In this document: positions 26,117-35,891 of the stretch, one piece after another
Numbering within the stretch: position 1 is the stretch's first letter
How the letters are laid out: each line of letters begins with the position of its first letter
NCBI GenBank assembly: GCA_030680605.1
Contig: JAUXUQ010000021.1
Span: 25,732 to 89,731, forward strand
DNA length: 64,000 nt
Source: Gammaproteobacteria bacterium
Lineage (GTDB): Bacteria; Pseudomonadota; Gammaproteobacteria; SURF-13
Direction of reading: 5' to 3'
The notes under the pieces: model-generated
What the model saw: the letters and a program-made list of their open reading frames with translations, nothing else
What the model was told of the DNA's origin: nothing
Databases searched by the model: none
Position numbers and translations under genes: made by a program

Positions 26117-29100
26117 TCAGCCCGCCGTCTTTTTTGTGTCCGTCTTGCCCACCTCGACAGGCGCAATGACGGGCTCTTTCCACGGGCCTTTGATGGTGTA
26201 TTGATACGCAGCAATGTCCTTGAGGCCCGGCAACAGCTTGTTGGCCAGAAAGAATGACAGGCCCACTATCGGCCCGCCCGCAAGGCCTGCGCCCACGGAC
26301 AACCCTTCGCTGATCTCGGGCTGAACCGTAACCACCTGATCATAGTCCTTGGCCGCCAGACCCGTACGCCCGGTCACCGTGACCTTGGCCGCGGGGCCCT
26401 CCATGACGAGATTGTTGGTATAGGCATTACCGTTCTCCAGCACAAAACTGCCCTCGATGCGGTCAAAGCTGAATCCCTTGGAGAACAGGTCGCTGAAGTC
26501 GAGCGTCAACCTGCGTGGCAACGCCTGCAGGCTCAGCAAGCCAAACACCCTCCCGGCGCCGGGGTCTACATCGAGCAGGCGGCCTTTGGTTGCCCGCAGA
26601 TCCATCTCTCCATTCAGGTGTTCGAGCGCGAAATCCGCAGGGGAACCCGGCCAGCTCGCGCTGAGATCAAACTGACTCTTGCCTCCGGAGACCGGTGCAT
26701 CGTAGTCGAAGGCGGTAAGCATTTTCCCCATGTCATCCGCGCGGGCCTTGGCCGTAAAGCGCGACATGAGCCCCTCCTGCTCCATCACCCAGTCTCCCTG
26801 CCCGTTGATCTGGAAATCCGGTGATGCGAGACTCACGCTGTCGATGCGCAACCCGAGACTGCGCCTGGCAGCCTCAAGATGCAACTGACCGAGGTCGGCA
26901 TCGCCATATTTGAAATTTGCCACATCGACCCGCAATGCCGGCCACTGGCGTGGATCAGCACCCTTGGTCGCACCACCTTCTGCTATCTTGCCGAGATGCA
27001 GGCGCTCCAGCTTCATCACCAGCATGGCCTCTTTCTCGCGCGTCAGACGCAGGCTGCCCGCCAGCGCCGTACTACCGACATTCGCCTCCCAAGCCTGGGC
27101 TGTCTGTGACGCGCGCAGCTGGATATCGCTGAAATGCTGGCCGTACACTTCCAGCGCACCCACCTGTATGTCAACGGCATTGAGCTTGCCCGTCAAGCTG
27201 CCCGCACGGCTGGCTCCCCCGTCGAGAAATTGCAGCCACTCTGTCAGCGCAAACCGCTCAACTTCACCACTGACACGCAGCCCCTGTGGCGGCAGGGTCG
27301 CCTTGGCCACACCAAAATACAGCTCGCCACGCGCCAATTCCCACGCCTTGTTGACACGCGCAAACTCGAATGTGCCATTCCTGCCATTACCGTAATGCAG
27401 GTTGATGCGTCTGTTCTGTGGCGTTGAGGCCAGCGCACTTTCGATCATGAATGACACTGCCTCAGCCTCGGGCTTGCCGAGCGGATCAGGCAGCTTCAGC
27501 GCCATACCCCGCAGCGAAGATACCAGTCGCCACTCGCTGTCAAAAGAGGCATTACCATCGTCAGATGCCTTCAGATACAGAGTCCCAACCCAGTCAGTTG
27601 AACCGCTGAGCCAGTCCAGCGTGCGCGCCTGCATGTCTGGTGCAACCTGCTGCAGTTGCCGCACAATACCGGCAACATCGGTCTTGCCGCGCGCCTCGAT
27701 CGCCAGTAACTGGCTGGCGCGGCCTGCCACAGTCGGCACCTCCGTCCGCAGCGCAAGCTTCACCTTCTGGCCGTACAGATTGGCGTCAATATTATTGCCG
27801 CTGAGATGGTAGTCGCTGTTGAAGCTGAGCGTGCCGTTGATGTGCGTGAGTTCGACATCTCGCTCCCGCGGCTTATCTGCGTAGCGCAGGGCTCCCTCCT
27901 TGAAGGTCAACCCACCCTTGATCTGGTTGGGCTGAAGGGAAAGCGGTATCAACAACTCCAGATCGAGCGTGGTTTCACCACGCGCACTCACGCCCGCCAC
28001 GTAGCCTGCCACTGTATTCTTGAGCGGGCTTTCGCGCAGCAGGCGCAGCACATCGGGCGCAGCACCACGCGCTGCGCCCTGCACGGTGAGCAGCGGCTCT
28101 TCCAGCGTCATATCAGGAATTTTGGCGCTTACTTTCTTTACTTCGGAGTCGAGTATTTTCCCGGAGGCAACATTAACCTCCAGACTGCGACCGCGAATTA
28201 TCACTTCGCCTTCGATATCACCCAACCATGGCCAGCCCGGCTCATAGTCGAGCACCGCGCCACTCAGCGCCATGCGCGCCTCGGCCACCCCGCTGCCACC
28301 TTCAAACGGAAAATCGCTGAGCCGCCCGCGCACAACCGCGCTGCCTGAGTTGATACGGCCTGTCACCAGCGCACGCGCGAGCCAGCTGCGCGCCTGCTCG
28401 GGTAATGCATCCGGCAGATAGTCCGGCAGGCGCCCGATATTGGGGCTGGCAAAATCAGACTGCAGATTGATGCTGGGTGACGAGCCGTCGTGGGGCCACT
28501 CTATCACACCGCTGGCATGCACACGCAGGTCATCGTTATTGAGCTCCACATCCCTGAATCCGGCACGCCAGCCCTGATCGGTACGCACCCAGCCCAGCAT
28601 GCCGGTTGCATGTTTGATTACCACCGGCTTGCGCAGATGGTCGAACACAACCTGGCCCTGCTGTGTGTCGATCTTGAGACTGCCGGAGTCTGTATCACAC
28701 TCCAAAATACCACTGACGTTATCGAGTCCGGGCAAGGACTGAAAGGCATGCGTACGTACACTCTCGACCCGTGCCCTGAGATAAAAATTCTCGGGACTGC
28801 CGCCGGACGACTGTGGCGCAAAGCGCACACGCACATCATGCAATACACCCTGCGGCTGCATGCGGGTAAGTGGCGCTCGCAGCACTTCCTCTGCTGTATC
28901 GGTCGCCAATAGCAGCGCGGCAGCATCTTCGATGCGCCACTCGCTCGCTCGCGCATCCAGCACCGGTGCGCCGTCCGCTGCTCTGGATGACACAATCGCC
29001 AAACGTATTGCAGGTGCAGCCCTGTCACGCTCTATCACGAAATTCTCAGCCGCAAGGGCCCAGCCATACGTTTCGCGCTGCCACTGCAACTGTGTGCTCA

Positions 29101-30037
29101 CCCGGCGTATCTCCAGCACTGGCTTGTCCGCCACTGCCAGGCGCACACTGCGCGCAACAGCCTCACCCTCCAGTCGCTGCAGGCGTGCATCGCTCCACTC
29201 GCCCCAAAGCATGAAATCAATAATCCCTTGTGGCACCACCATGCCCGCCCACTGCAGCAACTCCTGCGCCTGCACCAGATCGACATCCTTCGATTGCAGA
29301 TACACCTTGCCGCCCAAGCTGGCAGGGGTGGCAAGGTCGCCGCCGAAATCAAGTGCGAGCATCACATATCCGGGTTGTGCGCCGGGCAAATCAAGTTCGC
29401 CGGTCAGCTGATGCCGCTGACCATCAGTCCGGAGCAGAAAACTCACGTCACTGAAGCGCCGCCGCGCCTTGCCGGTCTCCTGATCTGTCCAGTCTATCCG
29501 GCTGTGCCGGACCTCAAGCCGCCCCTGCCGCAATAACCACTGCACGAACGCGTCGCCTGACAGGTCCCCGTCTTCAAACCCTTCCAGCACGATGTGTCCT
29601 TGAGGCGTACGAATGAGCGATAGATCCACTCCTACCAGCACCAGATGGCTAGGCTCAATGCGTCGGTGACGCAGATAACTCAGGGGGTCAACTCGCAGCA
29701 GTGTATTGCCTAACCGCAACAGCACACGTTCGCCCTGCGTGGTGTATACGCGTACATCCGTCAATTTGATCAGCGGCAGCCACCCTGACCAGTCCGCCTC
29801 GACCCCCCCTATCTTTACCGGCTGGCCAACGGAAACACTGGCCCATGCCTCAATGTCGCCGCGAAACTCCCCCAGCATGGGCGACAACAAACGGACTGCT
29901 CCAAGCATCACCCCGGCCATGATGATGATGACAGCAGTCGCGCCGATGGCCATCTTCCAGGTGTGCCGCAGCGTGATATGACTTGCCGCCAACAACTGGT
30001 GCAGCACGGCGTGTAACCTGTAGCGAAGGGTGCGCAT
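26117..30037 (-). CDS. yhdP: YhdP-family AsmA-like protein
   Basis: 1306-residue envelope protein of the YhdP/TamB/AsmA-like group, which in E. coli contributes to phospholipid transport to the outer membrane. One N-terminal membrane helix (about 28-51, MAIGATAVIIIMAGVMLGAV), a DUF3971 region, and a very long beta-rich periplasmic part, closing with the AsmA_2-like block GRVFGLLSLQALPRRL and a final LPGLKDIAAYQYTIKGPWKEP motif. It lies nine bases after rng, the typical rng-yhdP order. Confidence 0.93.
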   Translation of the reverse strand: MRTLRYRLHAVLHQLLAASHITLRHTWKMAIGATAVIIIMAGVMLGAVRLLSPMLGEFRGDIEAWASVSVGQPVKIGGVEADWSGWLPLIKLTDVRVYTTQGERVLLRLGNTLLRVDPLSYLRHRRIEPSHLVLVGVDLSLIRTPQGHIVLEGFEDGDLSGDAFVQWLLRQGRLEVRHSRIDWTDQETGKARRRFSDVSFLLRTDGQRHQLTGELDLPGAQPGYVMLALDFGGDLATPASLGGKVYLQSKDVDLVQAQELLQWAGMVVPQGIIDFMLWGEWSDARLQRLEGEAVARSVRLAVADKPVLEIRRVSTQLQWQRETYGWALAAENFVIERDRAAPAIRLAIVSSRAADGAPVLDARASEWRIEDAAALLLATDTAEEVLRAPLTRMQPQGVLHDVRVRFAPQSSGGSPENFYLRARVESVRTHAFQSLPGLDNVSGILECDTDSGSLKIDTQQGQVVFDHLRKPVVIKHATGMLGWVRTDQGWRAGFRDVELNNDDLRVHASGVIEWPHDGSSPSINLQSDFASPNIGRLPDYLPDALPEQARSWLARALVTGRINSGSAVVRGRLSDFPFEGGSGVAEARMALSGAVLDYEPGWPWLGDIEGEVIIRGRSLEVNVASGKILDSEVKKVSAKIPDMTLEEPLLTVQGAARGAAPDVLRLLRESPLKNTVAGYVAGVSARGETTLDLELLIPLSLQPNQIKGGLTFKEGALRYADKPRERDVELTHINGTLSFNSDYHLSGNNIDANLYGQKVKLALRTEVPTVAGRASQLLAIEARGKTDVAGIVRQLQQVAPDMQARTLDWLSGSTDWVGTLYLKASDDGNASFDSEWRLVSSLRGMALKLPDPLGKPEAEAVSFMIESALASTPQNRRINLHYGNGRNGTFEFARVNKAWELARGELYFGVAKATLPPQGLRVSGEVERFALTEWLQFLDGGASRAGSLTGKLNAVDIQVGALEVYGQHFSDIQLRASQTAQAWEANVGSTALAGSLRLTREKEAMLVMKLERLHLGKIAEGGATKGADPRQWPALRVDVANFKYGDADLGQLHLEAARRSLGLRIDSVSLASPDFQINGQGDWVMEQEGLMSRFTAKARADDMGKMLTAFDYDAPVSGGKSQFDLSASWPGSPADFALEHLNGEMDLRATKGRLLDVDPGAGRVFGLLSLQALPRRLTLDFSDLFSKGFSFDRIEGSFVLENGNAYTNNLVMEGPAAKVTVTGRTGLAAKDYDQVVTVQPEISEGLSVGAGLAGGPIVGLSFFLANKLLPGLKDIAAYQYTIKGPWKEPVIAPVEVGKTDTKKTAG

Positions 30038-30045
30038 TATATGCC

Positions 30046-31515
30046 TCAGGTCAGCACCACGTCGTACTGTTCCTGGGTGTACTGCGTCTCAAGCTGAAGC
30101 CGGATCGGCTTGCCGATGAACTCCCCCAACTCCGCCAGTCCGGTGGACTCCTCATCCAGCAGCAGGCCTACTACTTCCTGCGAGGCCATAACCAGAAAAC
30201 GCTGTGCCTCAAACTGGCGCGCCTCACGCAGGATTTCACGGAATATTTCATAACACACGGTCTCGGCGGTCTTGAGCGACCCCCTCCCCTGGCAGGCTGG
30301 GCAGGGCTCGCACAACACATGCTCCAGGCTTTCGCGCGTGCGCTTGCGCGTCATCTCCACCAGCCCCAGCGCGGACACTTCTGAGATGTGGGTCTTGGCA
30401 TGATCGCGCTCCAGCGCCTTGTTCAGAGCGCGCAACACCTGACGTCGGTGGTCAGGATCTATCATGTCGATAAAGTCGAGGATAATGATGCCACCCAGAT
30501 TGCGGAGACGGAGCTGGCGGGCGATGGTCTGCGCCGCCTCCAGGTTGGTCTTGAAAATGGTTTCCTCCAGATTACGATGACCCACGAAGGCGCCGGTGTT
30601 GACATCAATTGTTGTCATCGCCTCGGTCTGGTCAAACATGAGATATCCACCCGACTTCAGCTGCACCTTGCGCTCCAGCGCCTTCTGGATCTCATCTTCC
30701 ACGCTATAGAGGTCAAAGATCGGGCGCTCACCCGGGTAATGCTCAATGCGCTCCACGATCTGGGGGATGAATTCCTGTGCAAACTGGAGCACCCGCTGAT
30801 AGGTTTCGCGTGAATCAATGCGCACCTTTTCAACCTCCACCTCGACCAGATCGCGCATGGTACGCATCACCAGCGGCAAGTCTTCATGAATCAGCGGCCC
30901 CCCTTCCTTGCTGCGTGCACGCTCATCGATCGAAGTCCACAATCTGTGCAAAAACGCCATGTCAGCACGTAACTCCTCCGCACTTACCCCCTCCGTTACC
31001 GTGCGGATGATGTAGCCGCCACCCGCCGCAGGCGGTATATTTTCCTTGAGAATATCCTTCAGGCGTTGCCGTTCGGCAGGGTCTTCGATCCGCTGCGACA
31101 CTCCGATGTGCGTCGTGTTGGGCATGAACACGAGATAACGTGAGGCGATGGATATCTGGGTCGTGAGGCGCGCACCCTTGCTGCCCAGCGGATCTTTCAC
31201 CACCTGTACCAGCAACTCCTGGCCATCTCGCAACAGCGAGGCAATTGGCTCGCTGGTTTTTTTCTCATCCAGATCATCGCCATTGGCGGCGGGGAGAATA
31301 TCCGAGGCATGCAGGAACGCCGTGCGCTCCAGCCCGACATCCACGAAAGCCGCCTGCATACCGGGCAATACGCGGCTCACCCGGCCCTTGTATATGTTAC
31401 CGACCAGCCCCCGCTTGTGCGCGCGCTCGACAAAAATATCCTGCAACACGCCGTTTTCCACCACGGCAACACGCGTTTCACGGGGGGTAACATTGATTAA
31501 AATTTCGCGGCTCAT
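30046..31515 (-). CDS. rng: Ribonuclease G
   Basis: 489-residue endoribonuclease (5' end maturation of 16S rRNA, mRNA decay). Start at 31515 gives the standard N-terminus MSREILINVTPRETRVAVVE; a longer frame to 31614 adds 33 unsupported residues. S1 domain at about 35-125, catalytic Asp residues in TTIDVNTG and ILDFIDMID, zinc-link CPACQGRG near residue 410, and a short C-terminus. The maf gene often found upstream is absent. Confidence 0.95.
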   Translation of the reverse strand: MSREILINVTPRETRVAVVENGVLQDIFVERAHKRGLVGNIYKGRVSRVLPGMQAAFVDVGLERTAFLHASDILPAANGDDLDEKKTSEPIASLLRDGQELLVQVVKDPLGSKGARLTTQISIASRYLVFMPNTTHIGVSQRIEDPAERQRLKDILKENIPPAAGGGYIIRTVTEGVSAEELRADMAFLHRLWTSIDERARSKEGGPLIHEDLPLVMRTMRDLVEVEVEKVRIDSRETYQRVLQFAQEFIPQIVERIEHYPGERPIFDLYSVEDEIQKALERKVQLKSGGYLMFDQTEAMTTIDVNTGAFVGHRNLEETIFKTNLEAAQTIARQLRLRNLGGIIILDFIDMIDPDHRRQVLRALNKALERDHAKTHISEVSALGLVEMTRKRTRESLEHVLCEPCPACQGRGSLKTAETVCYEIFREILREARQFEAQRFLVMASQEVVGLLLDEESTGLAELGEFIGKPIRLQLETQYTQEQYDVVLT

Positions 31516-31563
31516 GGCTGGCACGTCATCAGCGATAACGTCATCGACAGGAAAATGCAGCCC

Positions 31564-31599
31564 GCCCACCTGCGGTGGGCCTGGCCACGCAGGCCAGGC
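31564..31599 (-). promoter_or_regulatory. Double hairpin in the rng 5' leader
   Basis: Stem 1 is GCCCACC (31564-31570) with GGTGGGC (31574-31580), loop TGC. Stem 2 is GCCTGGCC (31579-31586) with GGCCAGGC (31592-31599), loop ACGCA. They share two bases, so the two stems may compete. They lie 49-84 bases upstream of the rng start. Confidence 0.35.
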
Positions 31600-31821
31600 A
31601 ATTACGGCAATCACTGTAGTCGAGCATCAACGCGAGCACAACAGCATCTGCCATGGTATAGCTCCAGATCTCCCGCTGCCTCATCAGGTTATACCTTAAA
31701 GTAATGCGCACAAGCGACGGCGCCAACGGCAATTTTTCCCCACCGAATAACACAAGCTTAACAGAACAGGCCCAGCGTGGGTACGCTTGTGGCTAACCCC
31801 CGCACCGGCATCATCGACGCA

Positions 31822-31836
31822 ATAACACCGTGTTAT
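31822..31836. promoter_or_regulatory. Candidate operator palindrome upstream of the ABC exporter operon
   Basis: ATAACAC-C-GTGTTAT is a perfect 7+7 inverted repeat with one central base, 84 bp before the first ATG. The shape suits a dimeric repressor such as TetR or GntR. No regulator gene is adjacent. Confidence 0.35.
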
Positions 31837-31919
31837 AGAAACAGAATTTACCCCCTGCACGCCCGCCACCCGTGCCTGCTATCGTCATCCGGCGACAGTT
31901 CCTATAAAGTAAGTGGAAA

Positions 31920-32930
31920 ATGCGCATACGTTCACTGACTCTTATCCTTTTATGCGTGCTGCTGGCCGGTACTGGCGCGTATTATTTTCTGTCCCTGCCC
32001 GTCACTGTCACCGTCGCACAGCCCCTGCGCGGCCCGGCGGTGGAGGCGGTGTACGCCACCGGCAATGTCGAACCGGTGCGTTGGGCCAAGGTGGGGCCGA
32101 AAGGCACGGCACGCATCGAGCAGATACTGGCGCGCGAAGGCGTGCAGGTTACCCACGGCCAGGTGCTCGCGCGCCTGAACGATGTGGAGGCGCGCGCGCG
32201 CGTGGCTCAGCTGTCTGCACAGGAGCGCCTGCTGCAAGGCGAAGTAAAACGCCTCACGCCGCTACTGGCAAAAGGCTACGTCGGCAAACAGGCCTATGAC
32301 CGCACCGTGAGTGATCATACACAGGCGCAAGCCAGCCTTGCTGCCGCGCAGCAGGTGGTCAACGACCTCAGCCTGCGCGCGCCGATGGACGGCATCGTGT
32401 TGCGCCAGGACGGCGAGCCCGGCGAAACCGTCACCAGCACACAAGTCTTGTTCTGGGTGGGCGAAACCAGCCCACTGCGCATCACCGCCGAAGTGGACGA
32501 AGAAGACATTCCGCGCGTAAAAACCGGCCAGCGCGTGGTCATCAAGGCCGACGCCTTCCCCGGCGCTACGCCGGAAGGCACAGTCGGCGACATCACGCCC
32601 ATGGGCGATCCCATCAACAAAAGCTATCGCGTGCGCATCAGTCTGCCTGCCGACACGCGCCTCAAAATTGGCATGACCACCGAGGTCAACATCATCGTGC
32701 GGGAAACCCCGCAGGCCCTGCTGGTACCCGTCGATGCCGTCGCAAACGGCAAGTCATGGCGGGTACGCGACGGCAAGGCAACCCCGGTCGCAGTGACCAC
32801 GGGTGCGCTCGATGAAAAGCGCATCGAAATCGTCACCGGCCTCAGCGAGCAGGATGCAGTCATCATCGCTCCGCCGCCGGGGCTGAAAGCGGGTGACAAA
32901 GTACGCACCCAGGCATCATCCGCCCCCTGA
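31920..32930 (+). CDS. Periplasmic adaptor subunit of an ABC exporter
   Basis: 336-residue HlyD/RND-type membrane fusion protein. N-terminal membrane helix (SLTLILLCVLLAGTGAYYF, about 5-23), lipoyl half-motif in KVGPKGTARIEQILAREGVQ, a short coiled-coil (about 85-145), the second lipoyl half APMDGIVLRQDGEPGE, and a beta-barrel with GDITPMGDPINKSYRV. First gene of a three-gene operon with the permease and ATPase. Substrate not identifiable. Confidence 0.9.
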   Translation: MRIRSLTLILLCVLLAGTGAYYFLSLPVTVTVAQPLRGPAVEAVYATGNVEPVRWAKVGPKGTARIEQILAREGVQVTHGQVLARLNDVEARARVAQLSAQERLLQGEVKRLTPLLAKGYVGKQAYDRTVSDHTQAQASLAAAQQVVNDLSLRAPMDGIVLRQDGEPGETVTSTQVLFWVGETSPLRITAEVDEEDIPRVKTGQRVVIKADAFPGATPEGTVGDITPMGDPINKSYRVRISLPADTRLKIGMTTEVNIIVRETPQALLVPVDAVANGKSWRVRDGKATPVAVTTGALDEKRIEIVTGLSEQDAVIIAPPPGLKAGDKVRTQASSAP

Positions 32931-32936
32931 TTTGCC

Positions 32937-32978
32937 GCAACAGCATTTGGCGCAAAAGACACATTGTCAGAGGTACCC
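32937..32978 (+). repeat. Partial copy (right end) of the 1038-1171 repeat element
   Basis: GCAACAGCATTTGGCGCAAAAGACA...CAGAGGTACCC matches the right end of the copies at 1038-1171 and 39519-39671. As at pilR, the end abuts the ATG of the next gene and its AGAGG acts as Shine-Dalgarno. No left end is present. Confidence 0.65.
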
Positions 32979-34223
32979 ATGTGGCTGCCCGTTGAAATAG
33001 CGCTTACCCATCTGCGTAACCGCAAACGCCAGACCCTGGTGTCGGTGCTGGGGGTGGCGATGGGGGTGGGATTTTTCATCGCCATGGCCGCCTTGATGCA
33101 GGGTTTTCACGTCTACTTCATCTCCAAGGTCATCGACGTGTGGCCACACGTCACCATCAAGGATGAATACCGCAACGCGCCGCCGCAACCGGTGCAGCGT
33201 TTATTCGGCAATGGTGTAGTGACATTGCACGGGCTGAAACCGCGCGAAGAATTGCGCGGCATCAAGGATGCCGACACCGTGCTCGCCGAACTCAACCGGC
33301 GCAGCGATCTCGCCGCCGCACCTACCCTGCGCGGGCAGGTCTTTCTGCGCTATGGCTCCAAGGATGTCTCCGCCACCCTGGTCGGCATTGAGATAGAATA
33401 CGAGCGGCGCGTCAGCCAGCTGGAAAAAGACCTCATCGCCGGCAGCCTTAACGCCCTGCACACAGCTGCCAACGGCATCATCCTCGGCGACGGCGTGGCG
33501 AAAAAGATCGGTGCAGAGTTAAACGACACCTTGTCGGTCATCTCACCTGCAGGCGTCATCCTCAAAATGAAAGTGGTCGGCATCTTCCGCACCGGCATCA
33601 CACCCATAGATAATTTCGAATCCTATGCACTGTTGAAGAAGGCGCAAATCCTGCAAGACCGCCCCAACGTCATCAACCAGATACGCATCCGCCTGAACGA
33701 CGTCAATCAGGCGCGCAGCATCGCCAGCAGCATCGAGGCCCGCCTCGACTACCGCACCGAGTCGTGGGAGGAGACCTACGAAAACATCCTCGGCATCTTT
33801 GTCATCCAGAACGGCATCATGTACTCCACCGTGGGCGCCATCCTCATCGTCGCGGCATTCGGTATCTTCAACATCATCTCCACCGTCATCCATGAAAAAA
33901 CCCGCGACATCGGCATCCTCAAATCCATCGGCTTCGAGGAGCGCGACATCCGCCGCATCTTCCTCATCGAAGGACTGCTGGTGGGGCTGATCGGTACCCT
34001 GCTCGGCTGGGCGCTGGGCTATGGGCTCACGCGCCTGCTCGGCACGATACGCTTCCACATTGAGGGCTTCGTCACTGCCCAGGGTTTCATCCTGTATTAC
34101 AGCATCACCCACTACCTCATCGCCGGGGGCTTTGCCATCCTCTCTGCCGCCTTTGCTGCCTGGCTGCCCGCACGCAAGGCGGCGCACCTCAATCCGGTGG
34201 ACATCATCCGGGGCGCCGCATGA
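32979..34223 (+). CDS. FtsX-family ABC transporter permease
   Basis: 414-residue inner-membrane permease. The ATG at 32979 with AGAGG upstream is preferred over a TTG 15 bases earlier. One N-terminal helix (RQTLVSVLGVAMGVGFFIAM), a periplasmic domain (about 50-265), three C-terminal helices, and the coupling motif EKTRDIGILKSIGFEERDIR. The type is close to LolC/E and to DevC-like exporters. It overlaps the ATPase start by four bases. Confidence 0.92.
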   Translation: MWLPVEIALTHLRNRKRQTLVSVLGVAMGVGFFIAMAALMQGFHVYFISKVIDVWPHVTIKDEYRNAPPQPVQRLFGNGVVTLHGLKPREELRGIKDADTVLAELNRRSDLAAAPTLRGQVFLRYGSKDVSATLVGIEIEYERRVSQLEKDLIAGSLNALHTAANGIILGDGVAKKIGAELNDTLSVISPAGVILKMKVVGIFRTGITPIDNFESYALLKKAQILQDRPNVINQIRIRLNDVNQARSIASSIEARLDYRTESWEETYENILGIFVIQNGIMYSTVGAILIVAAFGIFNIISTVIHEKTRDIGILKSIGFEERDIRRIFLIEGLLVGLIGTLLGWALGYGLTRLLGTIRFHIEGFVTAQGFILYYSITHYLIAGGFAILSAAFAAWLPARKAAHLNPVDIIRGAA

Positions 34224-34909
34224 CGCCCCTGCTCGAAACGCACGGCGTCACCCGCATACTGCCCGGCCCGCTGCCAGTCACGCTGGTGCGCGACATCAAC
34301 CTCACCGTATACCCCGGTGAATTCATCGCCATCACCGGGCCCTCGGGCTCCGGCAAATCGTCACTGCTCTACCTGCTCGGCCTGCTCGACGTGCCGACCC
34401 ACGGCTCCGTCTACCTCGAAGGCCGCGAGACCTCCCAACTTAGCCGCAGCGAACTCGCCGCATTGCGGCTGCAAAAGCTCGGCTTTGTATTCCAGTTTCA
34501 TTTTCTGCTGCCGGAGTTTTCCGTACTGGAAAACGTCATGCTGCCGATGCGCAAACTCGGTACGCGTAGCGAACCCCAGATGCGCGCCCGCGCCACCGAG
34601 ATACTCGATGAACTGGGACTGACCCCGGAAATCAAACGCCGGCCCGACCAGATCTCCGGCGGTCAGCGCCAGCGCGTGGCCATTGCCCGCGCGCTCGCCA
34701 ACGACCCGCTCATCATTCTCGCCGACGAACCCACCGGCAACCTCGACACCAAAAACGGCCACATCGTGTTTGACATTTTCAAACGACTGGTAGACGAAAA
34801 CCGTCAGACCGTGATTACCGTCACCCACGACGCCCAACTCTCCGCCCTCACCCAGCGGCAGATTCATCTGGTGGACGGCAGTATTGTGGGTGCAGAGAGC
34901 AGCCAGTAA
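34220..34909 (+). CDS. LolD-type ABC transporter ATP-binding protein
   Basis: 229-residue ATPase. Walker A GPSGSGKSS, Q-loop FQFHFLLPEFSVLENV, signature ISGGQRQR, Walker B LIILADEPTGNLD, and switch His in VTVTHDAQ. It completes the adaptor-permease-ATPase exporter. A LolCDE role is less likely because an adaptor protein is encoded in the same operon. Confidence 0.94.
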   Translation: MTPLLETHGVTRILPGPLPVTLVRDINLTVYPGEFIAITGPSGSGKSSLLYLLGLLDVPTHGSVYLEGRETSQLSRSELAALRLQKLGFVFQFHFLLPEFSVLENVMLPMRKLGTRSEPQMRARATEILDELGLTPEIKRRPDQISGGQRQRVAIARALANDPLIILADEPTGNLDTKNGHIVFDIFKRLVDENRQTVITVTHDAQLSALTQRQIHLVDGSIVGAESSQ

Positions 34910-35026
34910 CTGTTTGACGGCGGCACTGGTGAGGCGTAGTTTTTCAAACATTGAAACGGCTCAAATAGTCGCCCCATCAGGGGCCTACCTCTAGTTAGGT
35001 ACCACAGACATCCTCATGCAATTCTT

Positions 35027-35891
35027 TTTTGCGGGGTTCTGGTTGACAGCGTGCAACTAAAGCCACTCGCACAGAAGATTGACAAGATTATCTCAGGCCA
35101 TGGCGTCCCGCCTGACGAGGAGATTAAGTGGTCCCCTCGCAAGGGAAGCTGGATATACGAGAACTTGAAGTGATGAAGCTCGCGCAAGCTGTTACACCTC
35201 GATCCTCAGAACTGCAAATGAAACTGGCTGCAAGTCAGTTGTCGCTCTGTGTGACTACGCGATGCGAAATATAAAACCAGAATGGGGCTTCGAGCGTTGC
35301 GTCACTTACGCGCTCGAACGTGTTTCCACTCACCTGGCCAAGACATCAAATGAAGCCGTAATCATTGCCGACCGCCCAAGCGGCGGTCACAAGGAGGCAG
35401 ATGAATTCTTGGCTGCGTTCGTTTAGCATCTTTCTAGCGATCGTAATCATATGTTAGAGAAAACATTTTCTATCAATATGCTGACGGCACAATCCCGCAT
35501 GGTGAGGCATCTGCAGTTGGCCGACTTGGTTGTCTCAATTACTGCAGCTATGTTTGCCGGACAGACCAAATGGGCATCTCAGTATTTCGAGCTCATCAAA
35601 GGCACGTTCATACGTAATGCCCTCGGTTACATCGGTGGCACAGGGGTCAAAGTGTATCCCGACGAACTGATCAACTTGTATTACTGGGTTCTTGGGGAGA
35701 AGCAATTTTCGAAGGCTGGCAGGGGGCTGCGTGGCCCATACCTGACAAAAATAAGCGCTTTTGCTCCAATGACGGCACCTTGCAAATCGATAAGATCAGA
35801 CTCGATTAATTTTTATTCCTCTGCACCCAGAAAATCAGGCATTGCGTTACATATGTTGTACCCACCACAAAAAAGGAGGCCACAATGCTGA
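35027..35891 (+). pseudogene. DUF3800-family protein pseudogene
   Basis: Broken reading of a DUF3800 protein. Frame 2 encodes FCGVLVDSVQLKPLAQKID through EIKWSPRKGSWIYENLK and then a TGA. The frame shifts at about 35171 and continues as SILRTANETGCKSVVALCDY, with an in-frame TAG at 35424. It resumes as HLSSDRNHMLEKTFSINML and LQLADLVVSITAAMFAG. The N-terminal DxSG part is missing. So there is one truncation, one frameshift and one nonsense codon. The frame formally runs to 35891, but family similarity fades at about 35740. The 117 bases before it (34910-35026) hold nothing recognisable. Confidence 0.65.

Larger units (their letters stand above)
31516..31919. other. Intergenic region between divergent rng and ABC exporter genes
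   Basis: 404 bp with no gene I can support. The left part holds two adjacent hairpins in the rng leader; the right part holds a 15-bp perfect palindrome upstream of the exporter operon. Short frames on both strands here have no family features. Confidence 0.5.

Noticed and set aside
31541..31753. A 70-residue minus-strand frame upstream of rng as a maf remnant
   Set aside because: No Maf motif or similarity is visible and the codon pattern looks non-coding.
34910..35026. A DxSG N-terminal part of the DUF3800 gene before 35027
   Set aside because: No frame in this segment gives the expected motif.
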